A stretch of DNA of 64,000 bases from Sipunculus nudus (Eukaryota; Annelida; Sipuncula; Golfingiida; Sipunculidae): the NCBI GenBank assembly GCA_026874595.1, contig CM049309.1, positions 7,028,576 to 7,092,575 on the forward strand. Direction: 5' to 3'. Within the stretch, counting starts at the first letter, position 1, and every line of letters begins with the position of its first letter. The notes under the pieces were generated by a model. It saw only the letters and a program-made list of their open reading frames with translations, was not told the DNA's origin and searched no databases. A program made the translations under genes and the position numbers. Shown here piece after piece: positions 1 through 12,998 of the stretch.

Positions 1-1447
1 CACCAACGGGAGGACACAGAGTAAAAATATGTAAGTTTTGGTTTGACTGTGATAACGCCTATATTACTTTGTCCGTTCCGAGAGCCACATTGATTCATTT
101 GTATAAGGGCCTTTAGGGGTTGTTTTTTTCTCCGTAGATTACTTGTGATCTGGGCTGATGTACAGTGACGCTGTGTACATAGGAACACACGAACGTTTTA
201 TTAGGATTCCGGCGGAGGTATGTAGGCTCCGACTTCACGTCTGTAATTCTCGATTCTTGTATGTCGATCCCTAAATAGCTAAAAACATCAGCTCTTACAA
301 AACAAATGTTTTGGAAAGGTTGCCGTTGCGAGATGTCTGCATCATTGTTTATTTACTCAAATTTACTTCAACATGTGCCATACAAGTCATTTGTATACCA
401 ACATTGCATTTTCTCAAGCCTTAATTTATTTTGGCTGAAAACAAAAGGGTGATTGCAACACCATTTAATCACAGTGATTAACTATCTCCAACAGACAATA
501 AATGTCAGTCAGGTTCAGAGGACAACGTTATCAAAATACGTTCCGTCACCAAATATGTGCATCACAGAAATCGCGGAGACCAGAGGTTCGATCTTACGCA
601 AGCGCAACAACTCCAAAACAAGGAAAAGTAGTACGAAAGAAGAAACACAGAAGCTTAAAACTTCTTGAAGTCGGTACCTCCGCCAGGTGATGTATGCACC
701 ATAATTTTATTTTTTTGCACCACTGGTCGCGCCCGGTGCAAGATTTTTTCCACTTGTGTACAGAATTAAGCAAACGGTTTCAGAACGTAATATTGACAGG
801 TTCAGTCATATTAGAAGAGGAAACAGTGTATTTTGACTATATTTTATCTAACACAGCTGGAATGCGAATAGGCCCCTTTAATTTCTTGAGTTAGATACAG
901 AAATTTCTCCTGGGTGCCAGCTGTTTTCAGGTTCCAGAGCCTTTCGTCACCGGACACAATGGATATAGCTTTGTTGTACTAATATGTGATATAAACGGTA
1001 AGAACTTGCAAATGCAATATCTTCAATGGAGACCTTTTTTCAAATTTTTTAACACCGCTTAGCAAATGGAATTGATTTGTAAATGGCCAAGTCACAACAG
1101 CAACGTTGTGCCATTTAGGGACAAAAAGCATATACAAAGAACTGAAGGTACAGATTGATCGTTATTGAGAGAGATTGGTATATTTTCTTTCTGCTCTGTT
1201 GTTTCGATTAGTGTTGTGATTAGTGCCGCCCTGTGCCAGCAGCCCGCAGTACTTATATGTTACTCCCACATTTAAAGTGCTTGTCAATGCAAGGATTTGC
1301 TGTGCTCTTGTAAAGATCTAGTGCTTGCAGGTCACTCAAGTACGAAGGCTTGGTCCCCTGATCCGTCAAGCACTTAGTTCATAAGGTTTAATCAGGTTTG
1401 TGCATGTCTCAAAACTGGAAGATGTCTATATGCTTACGTCATCATCA

Positions 1448-1450
<3 letters not shown>
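1..1450. other. Intergenic, nothing recognised
   Basis: No gene, RNA or mobile element was recognised. CpG is frequent (about two dozen in the first 600 bases), unlike the second half of the window. The short open frames around 453-690 show no recognisable domain and no convincing splice context. Confidence 0.5.

Positions 1451-1532
<82 letters not shown>
1451..1532. repeat. Compound microsatellite (TC)n(GT)n
   Basis: An uninterrupted TC array (about 1451-1494) passes directly into a GT array (about 1494-1532). Apparent Ser/Leu- and Cys/Val-rich open frames across it are artefacts of the repeat. Confidence 0.97.
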
Positions 1533-1534
<2 letters not shown>

Positions 1535-1848
1535 AGACCCCATCTTCTAATCAAAATGGGTTTTCAAAACTGTAAGACTATTTAAGAATAATTTATTGTT
1601 TTGATCCTTTTCTGGTTCCCTTTTGCATGACTCAAAATGTTCAAAAAATCAAATTATAAGGTCTTCTATGCCAGTACATAACAATTACACGGAATTTAAA
1701 TTATCTACTATATATATTAGAAAAAAATTGTCAGATAACTGACAGGCAATTGACTATGCATAAATAAGCAAGCATAGTTTTAGTCAAATGGTTAGCTTAT
1801 AGAAGCCTTAATACCAGCGACCAGATCCTCCGCAATCTATATGTGTAT

Positions 1849-2165
1849 ACACCATCTAAAGACCATATGCCACCTATACACCACCTGTACACCATATACC
1901 ACCTATAAACACCACCTTTACACCATTTACCACCTATAATAAACACCACCTATACACCATATATCATCTATAAACACCACCTATATACACCATATACCAC
2001 CTACAGTAAACACCACCTTTACACCATGCATATATCACCTTTATATATACATCACCTTAACACCTGTACACATTCTATACATATCCTATATACATCATAT
2101 ATCACCTATACACCCCCTATACTCCTATACGCATACAATACCCCCACTATATACCACCCATAGTA
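1849..2165. repeat. Degenerate minisatellite, CACCAT/CACCTATA units
   Basis: Roughly 300 bases of imperfect tandem units, about 18-24 bases each, built from CACCATATA and CCACCTATAAACA. The array is strongly strand-asymmetric, with very few G on the + strand. Decay is visible from 5' to 3'. Confidence 0.85.
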
Positions 2166-5100
2166 TACCAGCAATACTAGCAATACACCATATACATAAA
2201 TTGTATACAACAATGCAAGGATCTATGTATAGGTGTGGATCCATTAACGGAAAACGTTAATTCTTGAAAGTATATAAATTGTAAATGATGACATATATAT
2301 TTATTTATTTATATGTATATCCGAAACCTGCGTACCTGTATCCGCGTGAACCTGCGTTTAAAAGGGAAAAAAAACATATCATCGCTGAACAAGTATATAA
2401 GACCAACATATCTTTATATTTAAGTTTGGGTCAATGAGAAAATCATGCCATGGACATGCCATGCAGATATATTTTTCAAGATTTCCGAGGTAGGTCTGCC
2501 ACAACATGAAGAAATGCCCAGTCTCCAAAATATATATGTGCACTTAAATAGGAACCTCTATATATGTAAATACGTACACAGACGATGTTTAGTAAAAAAA
2601 ATATATTTATCGTGTGATTGAAGAAAGACTATATATATAAGGTTCACAAATACAGATTTCTAGGATTCCGAGGTAGCTTTTAGACAAATTGAGGAAAAAA
2701 TAGTCACATCTCTAATGTCGGTGCAATATTTAGGAAACCAAATATATTTCGAGGTATATGTATGTGGAGAAGATTTAGAAGACACGGATATCTTTATATA
2801 GTGGTTAGCGGCAGACAAAGGTTGACAAATATCAGACAGGGAGGCTGTATATACCTGTCTCTTCTGATCCGGACCAGCTGATGCCTAACTGGCTACTGAG
2901 AAACAATAAATTACCGCCGATCACGTTTCCCCTCAAATGATATTTTATCCCCAATGCTTTGGATCATCTTTCAGTTGCTCTTCATATCTGCTTTCTCCTG
3001 CATGCAAGGTCTCCTCAGCCTGCCAGGTAAGTCATGATCTTGCTTCTAACTAGCGATAATCGGGATGGGTAACTATTGATTTTTGCATTGTTACGCCCCA
3101 AATTTGCCCATTCCTTAACTGTTCAATGACTGCATTTTACAGTTGCCGCTTGTCTGGCGGTTTCTCTCGTCCGCTCTATGCCATTAGTTTCTCTAATGCC
3201 GTTTCTTCTCTGCAGATGGCCTTCTCCTTCCAGGGCTAATACCAAAGTCCCCCGTCTTGTGTAGAGTGTACGCAATACGATTGTTATAACTGAATAAACA
3301 GTATACCTTGAAACCCTTGCATGCATATATATGCACTTACATCCTATACGGGCAGCAATACCTCATTAAGACATGATCTAGAAAACGAAGAGAAACACTG
3401 ATGTGATGCTCATATGACGCGTGATGCGACTGTTTTTCAAAAGGCTTATCTAAAGGTGTGCCACTAACAGTAGCTTTCAACAAGCATTTCTGTGAATGGC
3501 TTGTTGGTAACCCTTACTTCATGTGTAGCATTTAATTTATATTCCACGTTGTAATGGCATCTTTTATTACATTGAGTGTAGCCTTTAACATCGTATATCT
3601 CCATGACTACAGACTGTCATTGATACACTTTTTTACGATATCATGATGAGAGTATTTATATTTTAATTACAATAGGAATAATTGATATATCACAAAGGAA
3701 TGTCCGTGTTAAGTATTATATTTCTTTATTTATGTTTGCATTTAACAAAATTTCTTTTTCTCTTATCCAATGATCGCTGAGTGTACATAAAAATATTTGT
3801 TTAAAAGGAACAACGTTGATATGTTTATTTAGGTCAACGTCTGAGTTTAATAAAGTAGGCTACCTATAATCTTTTTGGGGAAATCTCTCATTCTGCATAT
3901 ATTGCTTTATATTTATATTTACAGCTAGGTTTAAAGAGAGTGTTCTTTTCCTGTTTTACATTATTTTATAAAATAAAAAAAAAACTTTTTTTATCATAGG
4001 TTTAAACGAATCTAATTATACCGAAGCGTTCAACTTGCAATAGTTGCATGTTTGTATACGTGTGTTAGAATTTAATCTTTTTGCCATACTTTTGTTTTAT
4101 TAGGAAGGATCCATCAAAGTTTTCCGGTAAACAGTTATGTTTGAGATATTTTTTACCTTCAACACACCCATGAAGGACTTACTTAATTATAATTTGGGTC
4201 AGACATATTCTAAGCAACATGCAATATTCTAAGTAACATGAATATAAGAAAACATTTGCGTGCGGGCTAACTCTAAATGCTAAACAATATATACTTGAGA
4301 TGTTGAGTTTACCTGAAATTAGACTCCGTAAAACCAATGAAATGTACAGAAAAAAGTTGAATTTAAATAATCGACCAATGCACTAAACCTTTGCAGTAAT
4401 AATAATAAAAAAAACTTTAAAATCAACCTCATAAATTTTAAGTGCGTCTCTAGATTATAGGAAATCACCGGAACATGCAAAACTTCCTTCCCATTATTTT
4501 GAAATCAGAATTCAGAATTAAATACCCATGCATAAGAAAATGTTACCTATCCAAAACAAAGGTCCTTCATATCTGAAACATGCAGATTTGTTACGAGAGT
4601 ATATGTTTTACCTTTGGTTATTTGGTTTGTCTGTCAGCAATCTTACGTATAAAAAATTGATCAACAGAATAGTCCATTGGACTGAATAACTGAATCTGAA
4701 TAACTATGATAAATGTTTAACTAAAAGTATTCCATCCCACATAGACATATACGGGTACTTCTTTATTACATAAATGTTCATTGATATTAGTAGGCGGTTT
4801 TGTTCTGGAGGAGCCCTTGGATCGATTTATTAAGTCGTGATTGCTGTGTACAGTTTTATGGGAATTATTTATATTGCACATAAAGAAGCGTTTCAAGAAT
4901 ATGCCATGCGTGCACATGCATGAATGTATAATCATGGTACCTGTAAGTGTTTTCGGTATACATATTTGATATATGGGTACTAAAAAAGTGATGGGAAACG
5001 ATATACATGAAGAGAGCATACTAACGCGCCATGCATAATACTTTGCCATGCATTTATATTATATACCTGGAATTACATATAAGTGTCTGTTAGAAAATAA

Positions 5101-5834
5101 ATTGTTTTTACTCACAAACTGTATGTTATACAAAATACGCCAGCAAAATTTAGGACAGTTTGAGTCTACAAAGGAAGAGAAAACTTTAGTTATTTTAGAT
5201 GCTCATTCATCTATCTTTTAAAAAGAATTTATGTGATTTCTGACTTCCTCTGTGTATATATATATTAATGATGTAAGGGAAATTCCGGTTTTGAAAAGTT
5301 CCTATATCGCCTCCGTGAAGGATGTATGAAGTTGTTTATCAACATCGTGTTTGTAAAACGCCATTTGCAAAGCTCTGGCTGATCAGACTTGCCGCCAGAT
5401 GCCCTTGTTGAATTTGTTTTGATATTTTTGCTGGGCCCCCTCATATTATATAAACACATTGATATAAGCAAAGCGAGCAGCCTTAGTGTGGTGATATCCA
5501 CGTTTTCCGGCCTATTTTTATTTAATCTCCAAGGGATTACCTTTAGATTATAAAGGTCAGATAGGTGATTGGGCCCCTTTAAGAATATTTCCGATAATGC
5601 ATTGAATCAGACAATTAGAAAAACTGTATTATGAAGGTCACACACAAAACTGTATTGTTCTGCGAAGTCTTGGAACAAACAATATGGTCCTTTTTCTTCT
5701 TTATTTTCTTTTCCGGTCGAGACACAATACATGGAATTTCCACTTTGGGGGATTTCCACTTTCATACAGTTCCTATAGTCAGTGCAAAACCGTCTTTTCT
5801 TTGTTATAATCAGAGGAATAGTCTAAAATATGGG
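2166..5834. other. AT-rich intergenic DNA
   Basis: Nothing firmly recognised. A mixed-composition patch at about 2860-3260 includes an exon-like segment (about 2975-3026, followed by GTAAGT), but no recognisable protein and no partner exon. Open frames such as the one at 4717-5049 on the minus strand look like chance. Confidence 0.5.
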
Positions 5835-6113
5835 CACAACATTAGTCCTGATCACAGATGTGCACCTGATATTAATTGTTGACCTTGACCTTGGTACCAA
5901 TGCAGCCAGTCGAGAGAGGATTCTCCATTATCGCCCACTTCCCTCTCTGTTTGCGCTGGGTCTCGAGCATTGCTGATTTGGAAATAGTTGAAGTTAAGGG
6001 AATATCTTAATTCTCATACACAAATTTGCACTTGATATTTATTGTTGACCTTGACCTTATTCGCAATGCCGAACTTATTTAAGAGCAGTTTATCTATTAT
6101 CGCCCATTACTTA
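5835..6113. repeat. Diverged direct duplication with TCAAGGTCA motifs
   Basis: Two diverged copies of about 100 bases (about 5840-5945 and 6018-6113) share the order GCACyTGATATT-ATTGTTGACCTTGACCTT and, downstream, ATTATCGCCCA. Each holds TGACCTTGACCTT, the reverse complement of two overlapping AGGTCA half-sites with the TCA extension used by monomeric nuclear receptors (ERR, FTZ-F1/NR5A). Whether this is a regulatory duplication or a repeat fragment is not decidable here. Confidence 0.6.
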
Positions 6114-7084
6114 TGTAAATAAAGGTAAATCATTGTTATACTATCAGTTTATTGTATCATTATATTATTTATACACGTGCTTTTTTCTAAATCGGGAAAT
6201 TCCGCTAGACCATTAAGATAACACCAGTGACGTTTTGATGTCGCTGCATATTGAACGATATGTTGAAAGTAAACATGCAGTATGATAAGGCGTGACAATG
6301 GTTTGAATATAATTTATTTCTAAATTTTTGAAAGAGTGGTGAGTGTACCAGAAACTGTAATTAATAATCATTGCAGATACTAATTCTTAATCAAGAATCT
6401 CTGTTAAAAATTTGAAAAAAAATTTGGTCACGTGTTACTTATGTCTCTATAACCCTTTAGTATAGCTTAAGTCTCATTGCCCAATGGACTGAACTAATAA
6501 CACCATGGTTGATAGACAAAACTAAATAGTCCAACGCGCAGCAATACAATGCAAAGAAAAAACTATATAGGTGATCAATGGTGTAGAAAAGATTGCGTAA
6601 AAGGCAAAAGATGTGGGTGTACGAACAAACTCTGATGAAATACTCATTAAAGATTCCAGTTGACGTTTACCTGGTCCAAGTAATACTAATAAAGGAAATG
6701 GTGAAATTATTATATGCAGATATATTTCAGACTGTTACATCTGTATTCGTTTGGCTTTGTTTAAGTTTGATATGTTCAGAACAGATGCAAGTTGTCATCT
6801 CGCGGTGTCATTGCATAATCATTAATAATTAAGCAGTGTGGATGCTACAAAATGCAAAATGCATGCTATAAATCATTATAAGAAATTTTCTATGGAAGGG
6901 ATAAAAGAAACACTGTTCATTCTTCAATACTGCGTGGGTGAATCTTAGACAAAGTGAATCCGTCAGGGGACAAATTTTGATATGAGCTATAAATAGTTGA
7001 CTACAATCAATTAATCAAGTTGCACACGGTGTTCCCCGATGATAGTTTATATAAGGGGCCCCTAAATCTATTGTCCGGTAGAGT
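6114..7084. other. AT-rich intergenic DNA
   Basis: No recognisable gene or repeat. The open frame at 6593-6832 has no family resemblance. Confidence 0.5.
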
Positions 7085-7450
7085 TGCTGACATAGTCATT
7101 CGGGCCGGTGGCCTTTGCAGGGTCTGGCACCATCTCCAGATAATAGCGATCAATTAGGGTGGGTAGAAGGCGGCTCCCGAGGCATCACTGGTAATAGAGC
7201 TTCCATTAGGGACCATGGGGCGTTCTTCGTCTCCTGCGGAGCCAGTAAATGCCCTACCCAACGGCGCTCTTTTGGCCTGGCCTTGCGGCAAGTAGACTGC
7301 CTGGAAATCGAAAGCATCCCTGTCCGACAGACGAACGTCCGGACTCAACTTGTCTAGACAACCAAGAAATACTTCGTCTGCCTCGGACTTCTTTCAGTAT
7401 ATCTCCGGCTTTTCCAGCGCCTTCCCACTTGTTTCTAGAAACCAGGACTG
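7085..7450. promoter_or_regulatory. CpG- and GC-richer block, candidate conserved noncoding element
   Basis: About 365 bases of balanced composition, with many CpG, standing out from AT-rich flanks. Both strands are partly open, but neither translation shows a known domain or good splice sites. It could be an enhancer of the downstream E-protein gene, an exon of an unrecognised gene, or a low-copy repeat. Confidence 0.35.
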
Positions 7451-8079
7451 AGTTAATACCCCATTAAAGAGTAATTTTGATTTCGAATATTAGTCGTCCT
7501 AATTCAGAAAAAATTTTTTTTAAATGAATGTTTCTTTTGCATAAAAACCGGATTGTTAATGGTTCCAGATGAAGATGAATCCATACTTCTTATTATTTTA
7601 TTGTCCTTTTCATGCACCAATGCCCGAAATTTGAACGTTTGCAGTACATAACATGTACTTGACCTATACTTTTTAGTAAGTACATTTTGCAGTGCATAAG
7701 TAGTATATAGGATATTATTATCATTCTGTTTTCAATATATACATTTGCCTGTGTGTGTTCAAAAATGCAATCTTTCAGGATTTTAGTGTGAAATTGTACA
7801 ACATGTTTATATATAGTTTTAACATACATTAAAATGATGCATTATATTGCATGTACACTGACTGAAAATTAGCATCAATTCGAATTTAGGAGATAATTAA
7901 GAAAAAATTAATCAGATGATTAACCAGCCATATAAAAGGACCATTTCTCCATCGTATATACATGCAGATGTATATGAGTGTGAATTTTGCAGTGTTGAAG
8001 TGACAAAGTGATCAGTTGTGTGGGGCATTATCTGGATAAGCGCTCAATTCTTTTGTTGGAGTTTTATATGACCTTCCGT

Positions 8080-8085
8080 TTATAT

Positions 8086-8165
<80 letters not shown>
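8080..8165. repeat. (TA)n microsatellite
   Basis: About 85 bases of TA dinucleotide with one AA interruption near 8099. Confidence 0.98.
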
Positions 8166-8169
<4 letters not shown>

Positions 8170-11100
8170 TACAGATAAAAACAGCTGTATGATTATTTAA
8201 GATAAGCTTATACCAATGAGGCGGAGAGAAATTACCAACGTTTAAAGGACTTTACAAGTTGACTCAGTTTCTGTGTGGAGATTTATCACCAAATCTGATT
8301 ACCAAATAACCTGGCCATGCAGAGACAAAGAGACCATGGGACAAGGGTAGCGGTTAGAGATAACATAATGGATAAGAGAAGAGATAACAATGGTCGTTTG
8401 TTGCTCTGGGTGTTACTGATACCCTCACAAGTCTTGATCTATATATGTTTTTTATCGGTGTATATGATCCAAAGCTCAATATTCCATTGGTAATTCAAAT
8501 AAAGAAAGATTTATCTAATGAGTGCGATCATGTGTCCGAAAAGTAAAAAGAAAGACATCTTCCTATAGGTTAAAAATATATTTCAGTCTTAAAGTCTTTT
8601 TTTATATGTTCTCATGCATGCATGATGTAGCCTTTATTAACTATAAAGCACCTTCGTTTTTACATTCTAACTAGACTAACTAAAATGCGATTGCCATTAG
8701 AAAAATGGCCCATTTCCATTACAGCCACCGATAACTCTGCATTTGTATTTGTATTTGAGTAAGGAAAGCAAGTTAAATGCGCATCCAGGAAGTCCATGTA
8801 ATAATCCATTAATCTGAGAACTGCATGTTGCCAATGTATATATCACTACAACAATTTAACTCATATTTATGGATATTATTATAAGTAAAGTTTAGGTAAA
8901 TATGAGTATTGTATATAACCACCTACCGCAAGTGTATTTTAAATATATCTTTGCATTGCATTTGAATTTTTTTTTCAAACATTTGCACTTAAATGGAAAC
9001 GTACCTTAATTTCGACAACAAGTATAAGACAATCTAGAATAAAAACATTGTATAGTTGTCTTTTTTCTGGATTTACATGTCGCAAATTGAATACACACAG
9101 TAGGGTTTATTATATAAGCACTGTCAATATATATATATTCACGTATTCGGTTCTTCTTTTGATATAAATCATTTCTCACGTCTTCCATTTACATTACAAT
9201 ATTTTATCCATCAATATATACGTTACGTAAACACACACTATAATTGAGCAACGATACATTTCACTAAAACTAGAAAATTCAACAAAATCTTTATTATTTA
9301 TTTTCTTTTCATCAGCCATAAACTGCGTTTTGTGTGGAAAAATCAAAAGCCATCGCTCATCTTTAATCATGCGTGATCTTGTATAAATATCACTTACTAA
9401 TTATCTTGTCGAGGAACATCTGCTCCTTGCGTAAGTATACGATGATTCGCCCCAAAAAACTTTATTTTCAGCTCCCTATAATAACGCACACTTTTGCATA
9501 TTGTCAATATTAAAATGCTAAAAACAGAAGATAAGTATTTCAATGTTTGATTTGTAGTATTGTTGTATGAGTTAATTACAATTGAATCAAAATACTCTAA
9601 TATGAACACATTTTATATTTAACTGTTTTAAGCTCCGGTTGAAAAATTGACAGATATTAAAAAATGAAATGAAACGAACAAAATCGACAGACATTAATTG
9701 TTCTTTTTCCATCAAAAGATCATATTTCCTTATTTCCTTGACGTATTGATAGTTTTGCAGTTTGGTGAATATGTTATTAGGCTTGTCTGCCGATACACTT
9801 TACATATACTTGAATTATGGAGTTAGAATTTTAACTCCATGCATACTTTGATCCCAATCAGCTCTACTTTTCTTAATTAGGTGCTTATTATTCTTAGAAT
9901 AAAACATCAATTTCCATTTTATGGCATTTCCATTTATGCGAAATTACTTTTTTTAGTTAAAAATTTTAATTTGAAAACGCTACTTTCAGGTTGAGTGTCT
10001 AATATATATATTTTAAGATTTACTACGACATATTTTACATTTCAAAGAAATTATGTTTTTCTAATTTATATTTTGCATCATTAAAATTTTTTATTTCATT
10101 GTGAAACTGAAAACAGCATCATATATATTGTGTAGGTTGGTCTTCAGCTCACAGATACGGTGAATTTTTTATCTTCTAACAAAATAGAATTCATAAAAAC
10201 CTTCAAAGAAATCGACGTATATATCTTCTTTTGTAAATTCCGATTGGTTGTTGTTTCCTATCTTATCATTTCAACACCCTCTCGCGATTCTTTGACTTAC
10301 CGTGTAGGCATGCAATATTCCGGGAATGGCAGCTGAAATGTGGTGCAATGGCTACCTGTACGTGGCGTATATACACTATGCATATAGTTGTCTTTTTTTC
10401 GCGAGGGTTTCGAATTCGTGATAAGTAATCCTTCAGTGAATAAGAGGCTTTATCGTCGGAGGCAGGTCCAAATGAAACATTTTGCTATTATTATTCATTT
10501 CAAATCTTTCAAATTATATCTGCCAATAATGAAGAGTAATTTCTACTCGTTTAATTTTCACTTTTGTCCCAGGAATCATCACAGTTGGAAAAATAGCAGA
10601 TGTATTGATATATTTGCCAAAAAAACTTGAAAATATGAATTTATTAACAATCTTCGAAAACAGAATATCTGCATGCTTATAGTTAGTGAAGCCATGGAAA
10701 GATAGGTTACTTAATAAAGAAAACTGGTTTACAGAAATTAATAACAAGCCAAAAGTAAGGATGTTAAAATTGTTTAAAACAAATATGGAAAAAGAATCAT
10801 ATTTAAAAATGAATCTTTCTAGGCGAAAGTGGTCTCTGATTGGTCAATTTATATGTGGGTTACTCATGGGATTCAATGTGGGAAAACTTTTAACGTTTAC
10901 GATTCTGTCTATGGTTAAATTTCAAAAACTTAAGGTAAACGAAATATTTTGTCAATATTGCAATAATATAGCGAAGTTGAAGATGAGATCCAATTTGTAT
11001 ATGTAAATGCCAATTTTATAATGTGCCCCATGCACAACTATATATAGCAATTTTTGTTACGGAAATAGTGATTTCACTAAAAATGGCAGTACAGGAAAAA

Positions 11101-12183
11101 TGTATATTTATAATAGTTAATCATGCCAAAGATATAGGTGAATATTTAGTGGCAGCTATATTAAATCACACGTAAGTATCACTAAATAGGTGGATACTTA
11201 TGGATTGTCTTATTAAACCCGCTGGTTGGATATATATACCATGCATGCATGTGATTTGCAATTTTTTTCTGTTTAAAGGATATATTGTACAAAATATCAT
11301 AATAAATAAACTATTTATATTTTAAACTTTATCTTTATGTTAAAATAAACGACAATCATCAATTAATTTTTTAGGAAAAAAATGTTCTTTCTATGGATAT
11401 GGGTGTTCTGTATAAACAATACTATTATTGTACACTAAAATACTCCTTACAGGTTTAAAGACGACCATTTTTGCCTTCAATCCTTATTTGAATATTCACA
11501 CCGTTAATTATTTTCCTTTTAATGTTTATATTGTTTTAAGAAATACTGATATTCCTTATTCACATCATTCTGAGTGTATACGTTTTTAAGGATTAATTTA
11601 GGATTAATTAAAGTTTTTCACGTCATAGTATATACATATAGTCAATTTCACCGAGGGGTGACCATGGAAATTCAGTAATATTGGTATAATTTAGCAAACC
11701 GGTTCCTTAATTCTGCTGCTGTATGAAGGAATGAGGCATAGTCCTTATTAACTAGATTTGGACCAAAACCATATCTTTCAGACTAGTTTAAAATTATCTG
11801 AAGTAAACAAACTAATTTTGACAAAACCTCAAATACGTTGATTTGGTTTAATTAAAGTCAGTGGTCACATGCTAAAAAAACTACATATAAGATCTGCAGA
11901 ATGGATGTTTAATGTCATTAACATTCTAAAAAAATAAAAATACATGTCTAAAGTGACGCTGGCAACATATATGACAAAAGCAATGTCAGTTGACCTCAAG
12001 ATGCAGAAGAAACAGAAGGGTTGTAAAATATAAAAGTCGGTATACTTGTTATAAAGGTTTTCATCTCATATTAGGCCTAAAGTTTCTAATTCGTTTTAGT
12101 TTTGCAGTGTGTGATAAGATTTAAGAAAATTAGGCCGAATTCCAATGGGAATCCACTTTGTGCGTGGTGCATGGAACACACTA
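8166..12183. other. AT-rich intergenic DNA
   Basis: No gene recognised. Notable small items: three GATAA motifs on one strand within about 30 bases (8358-8386); a hairpin at 9817-9840 with 9-base arms ATGGAGTTA/TAACTCCAT; and a fragment at about 10392-10435 (TCGCGAGGGTTTC) shared with the MITE at 12594-12996. Confidence 0.5.
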
Positions 12184-12590
12184 ATGTTGGACTCGAGTCC
12201 ACTTTTTTATGGACTCCGGCTTGGACTCGATGATGCTGGACTTGTACTCGACCTCGGAGGTAAGGACTCAAGAAATCAGGCCAAGTCCATCTGGAGTCCA
12301 ATACAAAACTGTCACATATTACAAAGATTTATGTATATATACATGTGGAAACTGCTCACAGATTATTACAAAACAATAACACTATATACCAATTATACTT
12401 TGCCAGCATCGAGAACTATATAAGGTGTACCTGATAATCTGAAATTTACATTTTAAATCGCTTTTTAAGGATATTTGTTTTTTGGACTTGGACTCGGGTC
12501 CATATGACTAGGACTTGGAATAGATAGACTTGGACTTGATCCTTTTAGGGAATTGACTTCCAAGGAGTGGCCTGCATGGACTTGCACGGT
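12184..12590. repeat. GGACTCG-rich dispersed repeat, copy 1
   Basis: Two blocks dense in GGACTTGGACTCG and its complement (about 12188-12302 and 12482-12588) flank a core of about 180 AT-rich bases. The left block can fold on itself because it contains both GGACTC and GAGTCC runs. A second copy with the same block-core-block order lies at 29770-30185. The subterminal clusters of a short motif resemble those of some cut-and-paste transposons, but I see no clean terminal inverted repeat, so the class is left open. Confidence 0.8.
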
Positions 12591-12593
12591 GTA

Positions 12594-12996
12594 CTGTGGT
12601 TGGCTTTATTTTCGGGAGGCTGAAATTTCACGATTTCTTTATTTTGAACGTTTCGCGAGGGTTTCATTTTCGCGAATGCACCAGAACCTGTAACATCTAA
12701 GTATAGTAGGATCTGTATTGATTAAAAGTTAGAAAAAAAATCCTACAATACCTAACTAATATCTAGTTCAGTCATAAAATTAAGACTTGTATCACAGTCG
12801 ATATATATCTCAGTCTGTGTGTACGGCTCATGCATTGGACAGTTTCGAAACTAAATTAGGTTGCTGATGAAGTTGTTTTTCAAAGGTCATCTTAGTAGAT
12901 GGGGCATCTTATTCCCGAGGGTTTCATGTTCGGGATTATATCACATTCGCGAATATCGCGAAATTAAAACCATCGGGAATAAAAAGGCAACCACAG
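12594..12996. mobile_element. MITE, 403 bp, TA-flanked
   Basis: Inverted ends: left CTGTGGTTGGCTTTATTTT, right (reverse complement) CTGTGGTTGCCTTTTTATT, flanked by TA at 12592-12593 and 12997-12998. Inside are inverted or repeated TCGCGAGGGTTTCATTTTCG-like segments (about 12653-12678 and 12910-12965). No transposase is encoded, so it is non-autonomous. TA duplication fits a Tc1/mariner-type transposase, which is inference. It starts about 4 bases from the end of the GGACTCG element. Confidence 0.8.
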
Positions 12997-12998
12997 TA

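Noticed and set aside
2975-3026. Short exon-like segment ending CCAG|GTAAGT
   Set aside because: No recognisable peptide or partner exon. A single consensus donor is common by chance.
4717-5049. 110-codon minus-strand open frame
   Set aside because: No recognisable domain, AT-rich composition, no splice partner. Length is expected by chance in 64 kb.
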